Shown: piece by piece, positions 1 through 8,650 of the stretch
How positions within the stretch are numbered: the stretch's first letter is position 1
Layout of the letters: the number at the start of each line of letters is the position of its first letter
NCBI GenBank assembly: GCA_947501275.1
Contig: CANMVD010000001.1
Span: forward strand, 930,001-994,000
DNA length: 64,000 nucleotides
Direction: 5' to 3'
Source of the DNA: an uncultured Tateyamaria sp.
GTDB lineage: Bacteria > Pseudomonadota > Alphaproteobacteria > Rhodobacterales > Rhodobacteraceae
The notes under the pieces: generated by a model
Databases searched by the model: none
What the model was told of the DNA's origin: nothing
Seen by the model: only the letters and a program-made list of their open reading frames with translations
Program-made: the position numbers and the translations under genes

Positions 1-17
1 CAGGTGCGTCATGTCTG

Positions 18-1274
18 ATGGCGGGCTGTTGGTGGTGCGTGACGCGCATTGCCTTTGCGTCACAGGTTACTGCGCATCGGGATGGCATCAAACTGGCCAA
101 TACGACACATAATCCGCCTCCCGCGCGCTTGCTGGATATTACCCGGCTGATGCGACGGGTCGGCAAGGTGCTGACCGGGGTTGATCGCGTCGAACTGGCC
201 TATCTGCGTGCATTGCTGGCCGATCCAGTGCCGGTGTTTGGACTGATCCGGACACGGTTTGGATACTTATTGCTGGACGGTCGCGGCCTTGCCGATCTGC
301 AAAATGTCTTGGCCGGTCCGCATGTGGACCTGACGACTGACATGCAACGTAGGCGGGCCTGGCGCCTGGCGCGTCGGTTGGCCGTACGCCGCGCTTTGCC
401 CATTTTTCTGGAATCCATGCTGCGCCGTGCTGTGCCACACGGTGCTTCTTATGTGAACGTCGGGCACTCAAATCTGACAGAACGGGTGCTGAGCGCGGTC
501 AAATCTGCATGTGATGCGCGCATCAGCGTCATGATCCACGATGTAATCCCATTGGAATTCCCTGAATTTCAACGCTCCGGGACTGTGCCTCAGTTCAACG
601 CCATGCTGGCCCGAGTTGCGGCATGTGCCGATCACATCATCTACAATTCGCAAGATACGCGGGCGCGAGCAGAATTCTATATGGCGCGAAAGCCGGACCC
701 GATTGTTGCGCATTTGGGAACAGAACTGGCAGAACCTGACCCGTCTACTTTGCCTGCGGATCTACCATTGCATGGACCTTACTTTGTGTGTCTGGGCACA
801 ATTGAACCGCGCAAGAACCACGCTTTCCTGTTGGATATCTGGCAAGATATGGCGGAAGACGCCCCACATTTGCTGATTGTCGGCAACCGAGGCTGGAACA
901 ATGATGCCGTCTTTGCCCGCCTTGACGTTTTGCCAAAAGACGGCACCGTCCGCGAAATATCGGGGCTGAATGACGGTGCTTTGTCCGCTTTGATAGCCGG
1001 TGCGCGGGGCGTGCTGTTCCCTACATTTGCGGAAGGGTTCGGCCTGCCTGCAACCGAGGCCGTCGCCTGCGGGGTGCCTGTCATCGTGAACGAGCTGGAC
1101 ATCTTCCGCGAAACCATGGGTGACATTCCCATTTACGCAAGCGTTTCAGATCGTTATCTGTGGATAAACAAGATAAAAGAGTTGGCCGGGGCGGAATCCA
1201 CAGCGCGCAAAACCAAGCAGTTTGACCCGCCCACATGGGCCGCACATTTCAAGATTGTGTTAAGGTTGATCTGA
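18..1274 (+). CDS. GT4-type glycosyltransferase, 5' end uncertain
   Basis: The product is a retaining glycosyltransferase of the GT-B fold that should transfer a sugar from an activated nucleotide donor during polysaccharide assembly in the cytoplasm. The C-terminal half carries the family pattern: LGTIEPRKNH near residues 259-268 and a FAEGFGLPATEA block near 338-348, with the two glutamates that usually contact the donor. The N-terminal part reads well from LLDITRL (about residue 38) onward, but the residues before it look unlike a normal start. The reading frame stays open to the left edge of the window, so the true start may lie upstream or at a non-ATG codon. It leads a plus-strand group of glycan genes. 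Donor and acceptor cannot be told from sequence. Confidence 0.8.
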   Translation: MAGCWWCVTRIAFASQVTAHRDGIKLANTTHNPPPARLLDITRLMRRVGKVLTGVDRVELAYLRALLADPVPVFGLIRTRFGYLLLDGRGLADLQNVLAGPHVDLTTDMQRRRAWRLARRLAVRRALPIFLESMLRRAVPHGASYVNVGHSNLTERVLSAVKSACDARISVMIHDVIPLEFPEFQRSGTVPQFNAMLARVAACADHIIYNSQDTRARAEFYMARKPDPIVAHLGTELAEPDPSTLPADLPLHGPYFVCLGTIEPRKNHAFLLDIWQDMAEDAPHLLIVGNRGWNNDAVFARLDVLPKDGTVREISGLNDGALSALIAGARGVLFPTFAEGFGLPATEAVACGVPVIVNELDIFRETMGDIPIYASVSDRYLWINKIKELAGAESTARKTKQFDPPTWAAHFKIVLRLI

Positions 1275-1322
1275 TACGCGCAAGGTGGGCCGCAAAACGC
1301 GGCGGGTAAAGGAACAGACTGT

Positions 1323-2333
1323 TTGGGTGCCTGGCAGTCATATCGATTGAGACTTCAGCGCAAGAAATGGCGCATCCGGGCGTTTCGCAAACGTCGGGAA
1401 ATGAAGGCTGTCGTCAATCGCTCTGACAATGTTCGTCCGCTGGATCTGCTGTGCTTTACCACGCTGCGCAACGAGATCACGCGCCTACCCTATTTCCTCG
1501 ATTATTACCGGGATATGGGCATCAACCATTTCTTTATCGTGGACAATGACAGCACGGATGGATCTGCCGATTACCTTGCTGCCCAACCTGACGTGTCCGT
1601 ATGGACAACTGCGGCAAGCTACAAGCGCGCACGCTATGGCGTCGATTGGCTGAACTGGTTGCAGATGAAATATGCGCATGGCCATTGGTCGCTGGTCGTC
1701 GATCCGGATGAGTTTTTGGTTTATCCATTTTGCGACACGCGCCCGTTGCGCGCATTGACGGATTGGCTGGATGCCTCTTCAATCCGATCCTTTTCAGCCA
1801 TGTTGCTGGATATGTATCCCAAGGGTCGTCTGGACGAGCAACCCTATCAGTCGGGTCAAAACCCGATGGAGATTGCCAGTTGGTTCGACAGCGGCAACTA
1901 TTCGATTTCCCGCAACAAGCGTTTTGGGAACCTCTGGATTCAAGGCGGGCCAAGGGCGCGCGTATTCTTTGCTGATGAGCCGGAAAAGGCACCAGCCCTC
2001 AACAAGGTGCCGTTGGTCAAATGGGACCGTCGTTATGCGTATGTGAGTTCGACACATATGCTTTTGCCGCGGGGCCTGAACCAAGTTTACGACGAGTGGG
2101 GTGGAGAAAAGGCATCAGGTGTTTTGCTTCATGCCAAGTTTCTGGACACGTTCACGCACAAGGCGGCAGAAGAGCTTGATCGCAAGCAACACTATTCCGG
2201 GTCGGTTGAATACAAAGCCTATGCGGCGTCGATGCGGGATGATCCGGATCTTTGGTGCAAGTGGTCAGAGAAGTATATCAACTGGCGCCAGCTTGAGATC
2301 CTCGGTCTGATGTCCAAAGGGAACTGGGCATGA
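1323..2333 (+). CDS. GT2-like glycosyltransferase
   Basis: This is a GT-A type glycosyltransferase, probably adding a sugar to a surface or secreted glycan. The N-terminal half shows a nucleotide-sugar binding region with FTTLRNE near residue 45, IVDNDSTDGS near 72-81 and a metal-binding VDPDEF near 126-131, as in the Glyco_tranf_2_4 / GT92-like group. The start is a TTG codon, chosen because AAAGGAA sits eight bases upstream and no in-frame ATG occurs before residue 27. Its 3' end overlaps the next gene by four bases (ATGA), which suggests translational coupling. About 336 residues is normal for this group. The sugar used is unknown. Confidence 0.82.
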   Translation: MGAWQSYRLRLQRKKWRIRAFRKRREMKAVVNRSDNVRPLDLLCFTTLRNEITRLPYFLDYYRDMGINHFFIVDNDSTDGSADYLAAQPDVSVWTTAASYKRARYGVDWLNWLQMKYAHGHWSLVVDPDEFLVYPFCDTRPLRALTDWLDASSIRSFSAMLLDMYPKGRLDEQPYQSGQNPMEIASWFDSGNYSISRNKRFGNLWIQGGPRARVFFADEPEKAPALNKVPLVKWDRRYAYVSSTHMLLPRGLNQVYDEWGGEKASGVLLHAKFLDTFTHKAAEELDRKQHYSGSVEYKAYAASMRDDPDLWCKWSEKYINWRQLEILGLMSKGNWA

Positions 2334-4027
2334 GCGTCGGCATTGTCATGCTGGTTCACACCGCGCTGAATCGTGCTGAACAGGCGGCACGTCATTGGGC
2401 CGCAGGTGGATGCCCTGTTGTCATTCACGTCGACGTCAATGTGCCGCGAAAAACATATGCGGCCTTTACCCGCGCTTTGGCCGACGTGCCGGGTGTTAGA
2501 TTTTGCAAACGCTTTCGGTGCGAATGGGGATCATGGGGCATCGTGGCAGCCAGCCAGACCGCGTCAGAAATGATGTTGGAAGACTTCCCTGACGTGCGCC
2601 ATGTCTATCTTGCCTCAGGGTCCTGCCTGCCATTGCGCCCTGTCGAAGAGTTGATTGAGTATCTGGCGGATCGCCCGCGCTCGGACTTTATCGAAAGTGC
2701 GACCACGTCGGACGTGCCGTGGACTGTGGGCGGGTTGGATCACGAACGCTTTACGCTTCGGTTCCCATTTTCATGGAAGCGGCAGCGCTTTTTGTTTGAT
2801 CGTTACGTGGATTTGCAGCGTCGGCTTGGGATCAAGCGCAAGATCCCCAATGGACTTGTGCCGCACATGGGCAGCCAGTGGTGGTGTCTGACCCGCCAGA
2901 CGTTGTCTGCCATTTTGCAGGGACCGGATCGTAAGGAATACGACGCGTTCTTCAAACAGGTCTGGATCCCAGACGAGAGCTATTATCAGACCCTGGCCCG
3001 CCAGTATTCCACGAATATTGAAAGCCGGTCGTTGACCCTGTCCAAGTTCGACTTTCAGGGCAAACCGCACATTTTCTACGATGACCATTTGCAGCTATTG
3101 CGCAGATCTGACTGTTTTGTGGCCCGCAAGATCTGGCCGCATGCAAACCGTTTGTATGATGCATTTCTGACTGACCCTGCAGGGGCAATGAAACGCACTG
3201 AACCCAACCCCGGCAAGATTGACCGTATCTTTGCCAAGGCGGTTGAGCGGAGGACACGTGGCCGTCCGGGTCTTTATATGCAAAGCCGGTTTCCAAACGA
3301 AGATTGGGAAAATGGTGTTACGGCTGGCCCCTATTCCGTCTTTCAGGGGTTCACCGAGATCTTTGAGAACTTTGAGCCGTGGCTGGCCAAAGCGACGGGT
3401 GCCCGTGTGCATGGCCATATCTTCTCGCCGGCCCGTGTGGAATTTGCGGAAGGGCAAAATACGATCAACGGAGCGTTGGGCGACAGTGCGCTGGTGCGCG
3501 ATTACAACCCTAATGCGTTCCTGACCAATCTGATCTGGAACACCCGCGGTGAACGTCAGTGCTTTCAATTTGGGCCAAACGACAATCAGGACGTCAATTG
3601 GCGCATTTCCAAAGACCCCAATGCGCAGGTATCCGTGATATCCGGTGCTTGGGCTGTGCCGTTGTTCCGGTCGAACAAGAACTTTATGGATATTCGCAAG
3701 GAAGCGGCGTTGCTCCAAAAGATCGAAAGCGATCATTTGAATGTGCTGCGCTCTCCCTACGCCAAGGCCCGCATACGCATCTGGTCCATGGCTGAATTCA
3801 TCGAAGCGCCGATGGAGCCTTTGCAGGGAATTCTGGACGAGATTGGTCATACGCAGACCCGGCGTTTGTCCGAAGTGCCGAAAATGGTGGACCTAACTGG
3901 ATTTGGCCAGTTCCTGCAGAACCTCAAAAACCAGGGTATGCACCCGTATCTGATGGGTGATTTTCCGGTGGCCTTGGGCCCGGAACCGACGCAAACTTCG
4001 CCTCGGAAACCTTATTTGGTGCGATAG
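2330..4027 (+). CDS. Branch-type (GT14-like) glycosyltransferase with long C-terminal extension
   Basis: The N-terminal 280 or so residues resemble the Core-2/I-branching enzyme family: an opening IVMLVHT, the CEWGSWGIVAAS region near residue 63, a YLASGSCLPLRP segment where the family has its acceptor or donor loop, and MGSQWWCLTR near 180-190. These enzymes usually add beta-1,6-linked N-acetylglucosamine. The remaining part, roughly 285 residues, matches the extension I know from Rhodobacteraceae as DUF5928; its function is not established. The start overlaps the upstream GT2-like gene (ATGA), and the sulfotransferase gene follows after six bases, so the three are likely cotranscribed. Substrate is inferred only from family. 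Confidence 0.8.
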   Translation: MSVGIVMLVHTALNRAEQAARHWAAGGCPVVIHVDVNVPRKTYAAFTRALADVPGVRFCKRFRCEWGSWGIVAASQTASEMMLEDFPDVRHVYLASGSCLPLRPVEELIEYLADRPRSDFIESATTSDVPWTVGGLDHERFTLRFPFSWKRQRFLFDRYVDLQRRLGIKRKIPNGLVPHMGSQWWCLTRQTLSAILQGPDRKEYDAFFKQVWIPDESYYQTLARQYSTNIESRSLTLSKFDFQGKPHIFYDDHLQLLRRSDCFVARKIWPHANRLYDAFLTDPAGAMKRTEPNPGKIDRIFAKAVERRTRGRPGLYMQSRFPNEDWENGVTAGPYSVFQGFTEIFENFEPWLAKATGARVHGHIFSPARVEFAEGQNTINGALGDSALVRDYNPNAFLTNLIWNTRGERQCFQFGPNDNQDVNWRISKDPNAQVSVISGAWAVPLFRSNKNFMDIRKEAALLQKIESDHLNVLRSPYAKARIRIWSMAEFIEAPMEPLQGILDEIGHTQTRRLSEVPKMVDLTGFGQFLQNLKNQGMHPYLMGDFPVALGPEPTQTSPRKPYLVR

Positions 4028-4033
4028 GCAGAT

Positions 4034-5458
4034 ATGGCACAATTCGACTATTTTGTTGTGTTCGCAGAGATGCGCACCGGTTCGAATTTTCTTGAGGCCA
4101 ATCTGAATGCCTTTGACGGCATGGCCTGTCACGGAGAGGCGTTCAATCCGCATTTCATTGGCTATCCCAAGCAGGACGCAATCCTAGGCGTGACCCAAAC
4201 AGCGCGGGATGATGATCCCAAACGCTTGCTGCGTGAGGTGCGCAAAGCGTCAGGATTGAACGGCTTTCGGTATTTTCACGATCACGACCCGCGCGTCTTT
4301 GACAAAATCATGGATGATCCAAAATGCGCCAAGATCGTCCTGACTCGCAATCCGGCTGAAAGCTACGTGTCGTGGAAAATTGCCATGGCGACCGGACAGT
4401 GGAAGTTGACGGATGCCAAAAGCCGTAAGGACGGCAAGGCGGAATTCGTAGCAGACGAGTTCAACGCCCACCTGACTGCATTGCAGGACTTTCAAGTGAC
4501 GCTGCTCAATCGGTTGCAGGTGTCCGGCCAAACTGCGTTTTACGTCGCTTACGAAGATCTTCAGAGTGTTGAGGTCATGAACGGCATGGCGGCCTGGCTG
4601 GGTGTTTCGGCCCGGCTGGAGGCGTTGGACAAGAACCTCAAGGTGCAGAACCCGAGCGCGCTGTCCGACAAGGTCAGTAACTTTGCACATATGTCGGAGG
4701 CCTTGTCGGGTTTGGACAGGTTCAATCTGACCCGCACGCCGAACTTTGAACCACGCCGAGGGGCCGCAGTGCCAACCTACCATGCCTCCACCTCAGCCCC
4801 CTTGGTGTATCTGCCGATACGCGGTGGCACTGAGGATCGTGTGATTGATTGGATGCGCACGCTCGACAATCGGGCCGGGACCCAACCAGCCACCAAGTTG
4901 TCACAGAACGATTTGCGCGACTGGATGCGTGCGCATTCCGGTCATCGCAGTTTTGCAGTTTTGCGCCATCCGCTCAGTCGCGCACACACGGTGTTTTGCA
5001 CCCGTATTCTGAATACGGAAAAAGGCGGGTATGGCGGCATTCGGAACACTTTGATCAAGCGATATCACCTGCCACTTCCTGAGGTGGTGGATGCGTCCTA
5101 CGACAAGGTGGCCCATCGGGCGGCGTTTGCTGCGTTCTTGATGTTTTTGAAGGGCAATCTTGCAGGCCAAACGGCTATTCGTGTGGACCCTGATTGGGCC
5201 TCGCAGGCAAAGATTGTCGAAGGGTTTGCGGAATTTGTGTTACCGGATCGTTTGATCCGCGACGCGACGCTGGCTCAGGATATGGCAGCATTGACGTTGG
5301 AAGTTGGAATTGACGATGCGCCAGGTCTGCCTGAGCCCATCAGAGATTCCCCTTTTGATCTTGCAGACATCTATGATGTCGAAATCGAAAAGCTGTGCCG
5401 CGCGGCTTATGGGCGTGATTATCTGATGTTCGGATTTGAGGATTGGATGCCGGCGTAA
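4034..5458 (+). CDS. NodH-like sulfotransferase, possibly two sulfotransferase-like halves
   Basis: The protein should transfer sulfate from PAPS to a carbohydrate. The PAPS 5'-phosphosulfate loop is visible as MRTGSNFLE at residues 13-21, and the 3'-phosphate site as IVLTRNPAESY at 101-111; both match nodulation protein NodH. About 474 residues is nearly twice a minimal sulfotransferase. The second half contains SFAVLRHPLSRAH at 306-318, which looks like another 3'-phosphate motif, but I see no clear second PAPS loop, so this half may be degenerate or may bind the acceptor. It is last in the glycan gene group and ends one base before the convergent ptsN stop codon. Confidence 0.8.
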   Translation: MAQFDYFVVFAEMRTGSNFLEANLNAFDGMACHGEAFNPHFIGYPKQDAILGVTQTARDDDPKRLLREVRKASGLNGFRYFHDHDPRVFDKIMDDPKCAKIVLTRNPAESYVSWKIAMATGQWKLTDAKSRKDGKAEFVADEFNAHLTALQDFQVTLLNRLQVSGQTAFYVAYEDLQSVEVMNGMAAWLGVSARLEALDKNLKVQNPSALSDKVSNFAHMSEALSGLDRFNLTRTPNFEPRRGAAVPTYHASTSAPLVYLPIRGGTEDRVIDWMRTLDNRAGTQPATKLSQNDLRDWMRAHSGHRSFAVLRHPLSRAHTVFCTRILNTEKGGYGGIRNTLIKRYHLPLPEVVDASYDKVAHRAAFAAFLMFLKGNLAGQTAIRVDPDWASQAKIVEGFAEFVLPDRLIRDATLAQDMAALTLEVGIDDAPGLPEPIRDSPFDLADIYDVEIEKLCRAAYGRDYLMFGFEDWMPA

Positions 5459-5459
5459 G

Positions 5460-5924
5460 CTATGCGGCTTGTGCGGACTGTGCTTCGCTCAGGATCGTAT
5501 AGAGAGTCGACGCATCCGGATTGGCGCGCAATTTAGAGCAGATGCCACCGTCGCGCAGGGTGCGCGACACAAGAGCCAGTGCCTTGAGATGTTCCACGCC
5601 TGCTTCTTCCGGGGCAAATAGTGCAAAGGCGATGTCGACGGGCTGGCGATCCACGGAATCAAAATCGATGGGTTTGTCGAGCAGTACAAATGCGCCCATG
5701 ACGTTGTCGATCCCATCGAGACGGGCATGGGGTAGGGCCACGCCGTGGCCCACACCCGTTGGTCCAAGAGCTTCTCGGGCGATCAGCGCCTCGACCACCA
5801 GCCCGGCATTCAGGGCATAGGCCCCGTGCACAAGATCACCGATCTCGTGCAGAAGCCGCTTCTTGGAAGAAGCTGCGGAAACGACCTTGACGGCCTCTGG
5901 TTTCAGAAGTGATGCAAAATCCAT
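5460..5924 (-). CDS. ptsN: PTS IIA-like nitrogen regulatory protein PtsN
   Basis: PtsN is the terminal phosphoacceptor of the nitrogen-related phosphotransferase chain (PtsP, NPr, PtsN) and acts in regulation, not in sugar transport. The EIIA fold of the fructose/mannitol type is recognisable over the whole 154 residues. The phosphorylated histidine is His66 in the context GHGVALPHAR, followed by FVLLDKPIDFD and the FALFAPEE segment. It is the last gene of the lpt-hpf run, the same neighbourhood as in enterobacteria. The 40-base gap to hpf suggests cotranscription. No EIIB or EIIC domain is attached. No other PTS gene is present in the window. Confidence 0.93.
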   Translation of the reverse strand: MDFASLLKPEAVKVVSAASSKKRLLHEIGDLVHGAYALNAGLVVEALIAREALGPTGVGHGVALPHARLDGIDNVMGAFVLLDKPIDFDSVDRQPVDIAFALFAPEEAGVEHLKALALVSRTLRDGGICSKLRANPDASTLYTILSEAQSAQAA

Positions 5925-5963
5925 ACTGCTCGCACTGCCAACGCTCTTGTCGCGTCGGTCCCT

Positions 5964-6527
5964 TTACGGATCAATCCAGCCGATGTTGCCGTCATCCCGG
6001 CGATACACGACGTTCAACCCGTCTTTTCCTTCGTTACGGAACACCAGCACTGGTGCTCCTGCCAATTCCATCTGCATGACCGCTTCGCCGACCGACAGTG
6101 ATGGAATATTGGTTTCCATCTCGGCCACGATGATCGGTTGCAGGCTTTCGGGTTCTGATTCTTCAACCCCTGCGTCAGCGGCGAGGATATACGAGGCTGC
6201 GCCAGAGAGTTCAACCGGCTGGGCTCGATCCTTGTGGTGGTCTTTCAGTCGCCGCTTGTAGCGTCGCAGCTGTTTTTCCATCTTGTCAGAACATGCATCA
6301 AAAGCCGCATAGATTTCAGTGGCATGTGCCTTGGCTTGTGCGGTCAATCCGGTTGACAGATGTACGGTGGCTTCACAAACAAATTCGTGCGCCGACTTGG
6401 AAAATACGACCTGCGCGTTTGTCGGGCGCTCTGCGTATTTCTCGACGACCGTTCCCAATTCGTCGCGAACGTGCGTTTGTAGGGCGTCGCCGATGTCGAT
6501 CTGTTTACCGGTGATTTGATACTGCAT
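5964..6527 (-). CDS. hpf: Long-form ribosome hibernation promoting factor
   Basis: HPF binds the decoding region of the 30S subunit when growth slows and drives 70S ribosomes into inactive dimers. The N-terminal S30AE domain (residues 1 to about 100) begins MQYQITGKQIDIGDAL and continues with a basic KQLRRYKRRLKDH helix. A linker of about 30 residues leads to the C-terminal dimerisation domain, recognised by SVGEAVMQMELAGAPVLVFRN near 146-166. The 187-residue length is that of the long form, which can dimerise ribosomes without RMF. It sits between lptB and ptsN. In enterobacteria rpoN comes before this gene, but here only a 225-base gap is found. Confidence 0.93.
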   Translation of the reverse strand: MQYQITGKQIDIGDALQTHVRDELGTVVEKYAERPTNAQVVFSKSAHEFVCEATVHLSTGLTAQAKAHATEIYAAFDACSDKMEKQLRRYKRRLKDHHKDRAQPVELSGAASYILAADAGVEESEPESLQPIIVAEMETNIPSLSVGEAVMQMELAGAPVLVFRNEGKDGLNVVYRRDDGNIGWIDP

Positions 6528-6610
6528 TCTGTCTCCTTCACTTGGGCCGCGCTGACACCATACCTGTCCAAGGGTTGGCTGGATACACGTGTCAGTTGAA
6601 CGGAAGTGGC

Positions 6611-6650
6611 TTTTGTCCGACGTGCCGCGACCTTGTCCGAAGGGACAAAA
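6611..6650 (-). other. Alternative hairpins in the lptB-hpf gap
   Basis: TTGTCC (6633-6638) and GGACAA (6643-6648) form a six-pair stem around a GAAG loop. The same right arm can instead pair with TTTTGTCC at 6611-6618 as GGACAAAA (6643-6650). Neither form is followed by a strong T run on the minus strand, so a classical terminator is doubtful. An RNA processing or attenuation site before hpf is possible. This is seen in the sequence; its role is inference. Confidence 0.35.
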
Positions 6651-6752
6651 CGGCGCGGGCGATATGGTCAGACAGCATGAAAGCCATGGTTCATTGCACG
6701 CCTATTTGGCCGTCCTGTCAATGAAAAGCGGTTGTTGACACGCGTTCTGGCG

Positions 6753-7511
6753 TCACGAAATGCGGAAGTTTTCGCCGAGGTAGACTCGGCGCACGTTCTC
6801 GTTTTGCACAACATCTTGCGGTGTACCGGACATCAACACCTGTCCGTCGTGCAGGATATAGGCGCGGTCTACAATCTCGAGTGTTTCGCGTACGTTGTGA
6901 TCTGTGATCAGAACGCCGATGCCACGTGTCTTGAGATCACCAACGAGATTACGGATATCCCCAACCGAGATCGGATCGACTCCGGCGAATGGTTCGTCGA
7001 GCAACAGATAATTGGGGTCAGCTGCCAAGGCACGTGCGATTTCGACCCGCCGCCTTTCTCCCCCCGACAGTGCTAGTGCAGGGGCGCGCCGCAGATGTTC
7101 GATGGAGAACTCGCTCAGTAATTCTTCGAGCCGTTCACGCCGTTTGTGTCTGTCTTTCTCGGTAATATCGAGAATGGCGAGAATGTTGTCTTGTACGCTG
7201 AGACCCCGAAAAATGCTCATTTCCTGCGGCAGATAGCCAATCCCCATCTGCGCCCGTCGATACATGGGCAAGTTGGTCACATCTGTGCCGTCCAGCATGA
7301 CCGTGCCGCCTTCGGGTACAACCAGCCCGGCGACGGAATAAAACGTGGTTGTCTTGCCCGATCCGTTGGGCCCAAGCAAAGCGACAACTTCGCCCCGGTT
7401 CAGCTCCATCGAGAAATCGCGGATGACCAGTTTCTTTCGGTAGGATTTGCGCAGATGGGAGATTTTAAGGCCGGAACTGCCCTCTGCCAATTTCAAATCG
7501 GGGCGTGGCAT
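6753..7511 (-). CDS. lptB: LPS export ABC ATPase LptB
   Basis: LptB powers the LptB2FG complex that extracts lipopolysaccharide from the inner membrane and pushes it along the Lpt bridge. All ABC ATPase elements are present: Walker A in [13 protein letters not shown] near residues 45-57, the signature [10 protein letters not shown] near 147-156, Walker B in [10 protein letters not shown] near 167-176, and a switch histidine in LITDHNVRE. The length of 252 residues is normal. The start codon overlaps the lptA stop by one base (TGATG), so the two are translationally coupled. lptF and lptG are not in the window. Confidence 0.95.
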   Translation of the reverse strand: MPRPDLKLAEGSSGLKISHLRKSYRKKLVIRDFSMELNRGEVVALLGPNGSGKTTTFYSVAGLVVPEGGTVMLDGTDVTNLPMYRRAQMGIGYLPQEMSIFRGLSVQDNILAILDITEKDRHKRRERLEELLSEFSIEHLRRAPALALSGGERRRVEIARALAADPNYLLLDEPFAGVDPISVGDIRNLVGDLKTRGIGVLITDHNVRETLEIVDRAYILHDGQVLMSGTPQDVVQNENVRRVYLGENFRIS

Positions 7512-8011
7512 CAGTTGTTTCCGGTTTGCAGGATCGTTTTGACCTGCCCCTGCATCCGTGCCGTTCCATCGTCCAGATTTACTGTCATTTTGTTTGCCGT
7601 CAGTGCGCTTTGCCCTTGGGCCAGCAATACGTCGCCTGTCATCACGATCAAACCATCATCGATGTTGTAGTCGGCGCGTTCTGCCTCGGCCGCGTCTGCG
7701 CCAGACACAAGAGTGACGCCGCCTGTCGCTTCGAGCCGTTGAATGCCCGATGCATCCTGCCGATAAATCACCAGAACGCGGGGTGCAGACAGTTTCATGT
7801 CACCCTGTCCGATGACGACGTTGCCGGTGAATGTTGCGGCTCCTGACGCCTGATCGACAGCCAATTCGTCAGCAGATACCTCGACTGGGGCAGAGGTGTC
7901 TTGCCGGATCGCGCCAAAGGCAAGTTGGGTGCCTTGCGCAAGTACGGGGCCGGACAGAGGCGCGGAAAAAGCAAGGAGGGCCGCACAGGCCAGAGCACGC
8001 AATTTAGTCAA
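7511..8011 (-). CDS. lptA: Periplasmic LPS transport protein LptA
   Basis: LptA forms the periplasmic bridge that carries lipopolysaccharide between LptC at the inner membrane and LptD at the outer membrane. The N-terminus is a signal peptide with a hydrophobic [13 protein letters not shown] core and a likely cleavage after VLA at about residue 25. The rest is the beta-jellyroll OstA-like domain with repeated patterns such as [19 protein letters not shown] and [10 protein letters not shown]. The 166-residue length fits. The gene lies nine bases after lptC and is coupled to lptB. The OstA domain is weakly conserved, so the neighbours add much of the confidence. Confidence 0.9.
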   Translation of the reverse strand: MTKLRALACAALLAFSAPLSGPVLAQGTQLAFGAIRQDTSAPVEVSADELAVDQASGAATFTGNVVIGQGDMKLSAPRVLVIYRQDASGIQRLEATGGVTLVSGADAAEAERADYNIDDGLIVMTGDVLLAQGQSALTANKMTVNLDDGTARMQGQVKTILQTGNN

Positions 8012-8019
8012 AGGTCAGT

Positions 8020-8616
8020 TCACTTTTCCAAAGGTTTGGGGGTGTATACCAGTTTCACCCCGTTTGTGAAAATCAAATGGGTGTTTTCATCTGCTCCACG
8101 TTTTTCGATTCGCATCTGTCCCGCGTTGAGTGTGCCAAGCGGGCTGTCAGCCATGACATCACCGGGCGATTCCACGTGCATGGTGTCAAAATCGGCATCC
8201 AGAGCATCGGTTGTCATTTTGAATCCGGTGGACGTTGTGATCACTACATTGCCGGTCAGGCTGGATCGCGCGTTGCGCATGTCGAAGCTGCCGGTGTCCG
8301 AGAACAGAACTACCCGCGTTCCCGATGCCAGATCAATTTGCGCTGACAGGTCGCTGGCGCTGTTCCCGGCGCTGGCGTTGGTTTGCATCTTGCCTGCAGA
8401 GACGGACACGCGGTCACCGCTTTCGGTGGTTCCTGAAAAGAACGGGCCGGTGATTTGTTCGTCGCGCAAGCGGTCCTTGATTTCGGCATCGGCAAAGGGG
8501 ATCGCGGCGACAGGATCCAGATTACGTGAAAGCAGGAACAGAGTGGACAGCAAGGCCAGTGCCGTCAAAGGCAGCAACACCTTGAGCCAGGCCACAAGTC
8601 GCGAATAGCGGTCCAT
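8020..8616 (-). CDS. lptC: LPS export inner-membrane anchor LptC
   Basis: LptC receives lipopolysaccharide from LptB2FG and passes it to LptA. One N-terminal membrane segment is visible at about residues 9-29 (LKVLLPLTALALLSTLFLLS), followed by a periplasmic domain of the LptC/YrbK type containing a GNVVITTSTGFKMTTDALDAD strip like that of LptA. The length of 198 residues is typical. Position directly before lptA and lptB supports the assignment, since sequence conservation in this family is low. A gap of 34 bases separates it from kdsD upstream. Confidence 0.88.
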   Translation of the reverse strand: MDRYSRLVAWLKVLLPLTALALLSTLFLLSRNLDPVAAIPFADAEIKDRLRDEQITGPFFSGTTESGDRVSVSAGKMQTNASAGNSASDLSAQIDLASGTRVVLFSDTGSFDMRNARSSLTGNVVITTSTGFKMTTDALDADFDTMHVESPGDVMADSPLGTLNAGQMRIEKRGADENTHLIFTNGVKLVYTPKPLEK

Positions 8617-8650
8617 GTCATGTTCCTTAGCCGGAGACCCGTATCCCGGA

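Noticed and set aside
3095-3850. 251-codon minus-strand frame inside the Branch-type glycosyltransferase
   Set aside because: No motifs, lies opposite the C-terminal extension whose plus-strand frame is uninterrupted and coupled to its neighbours.
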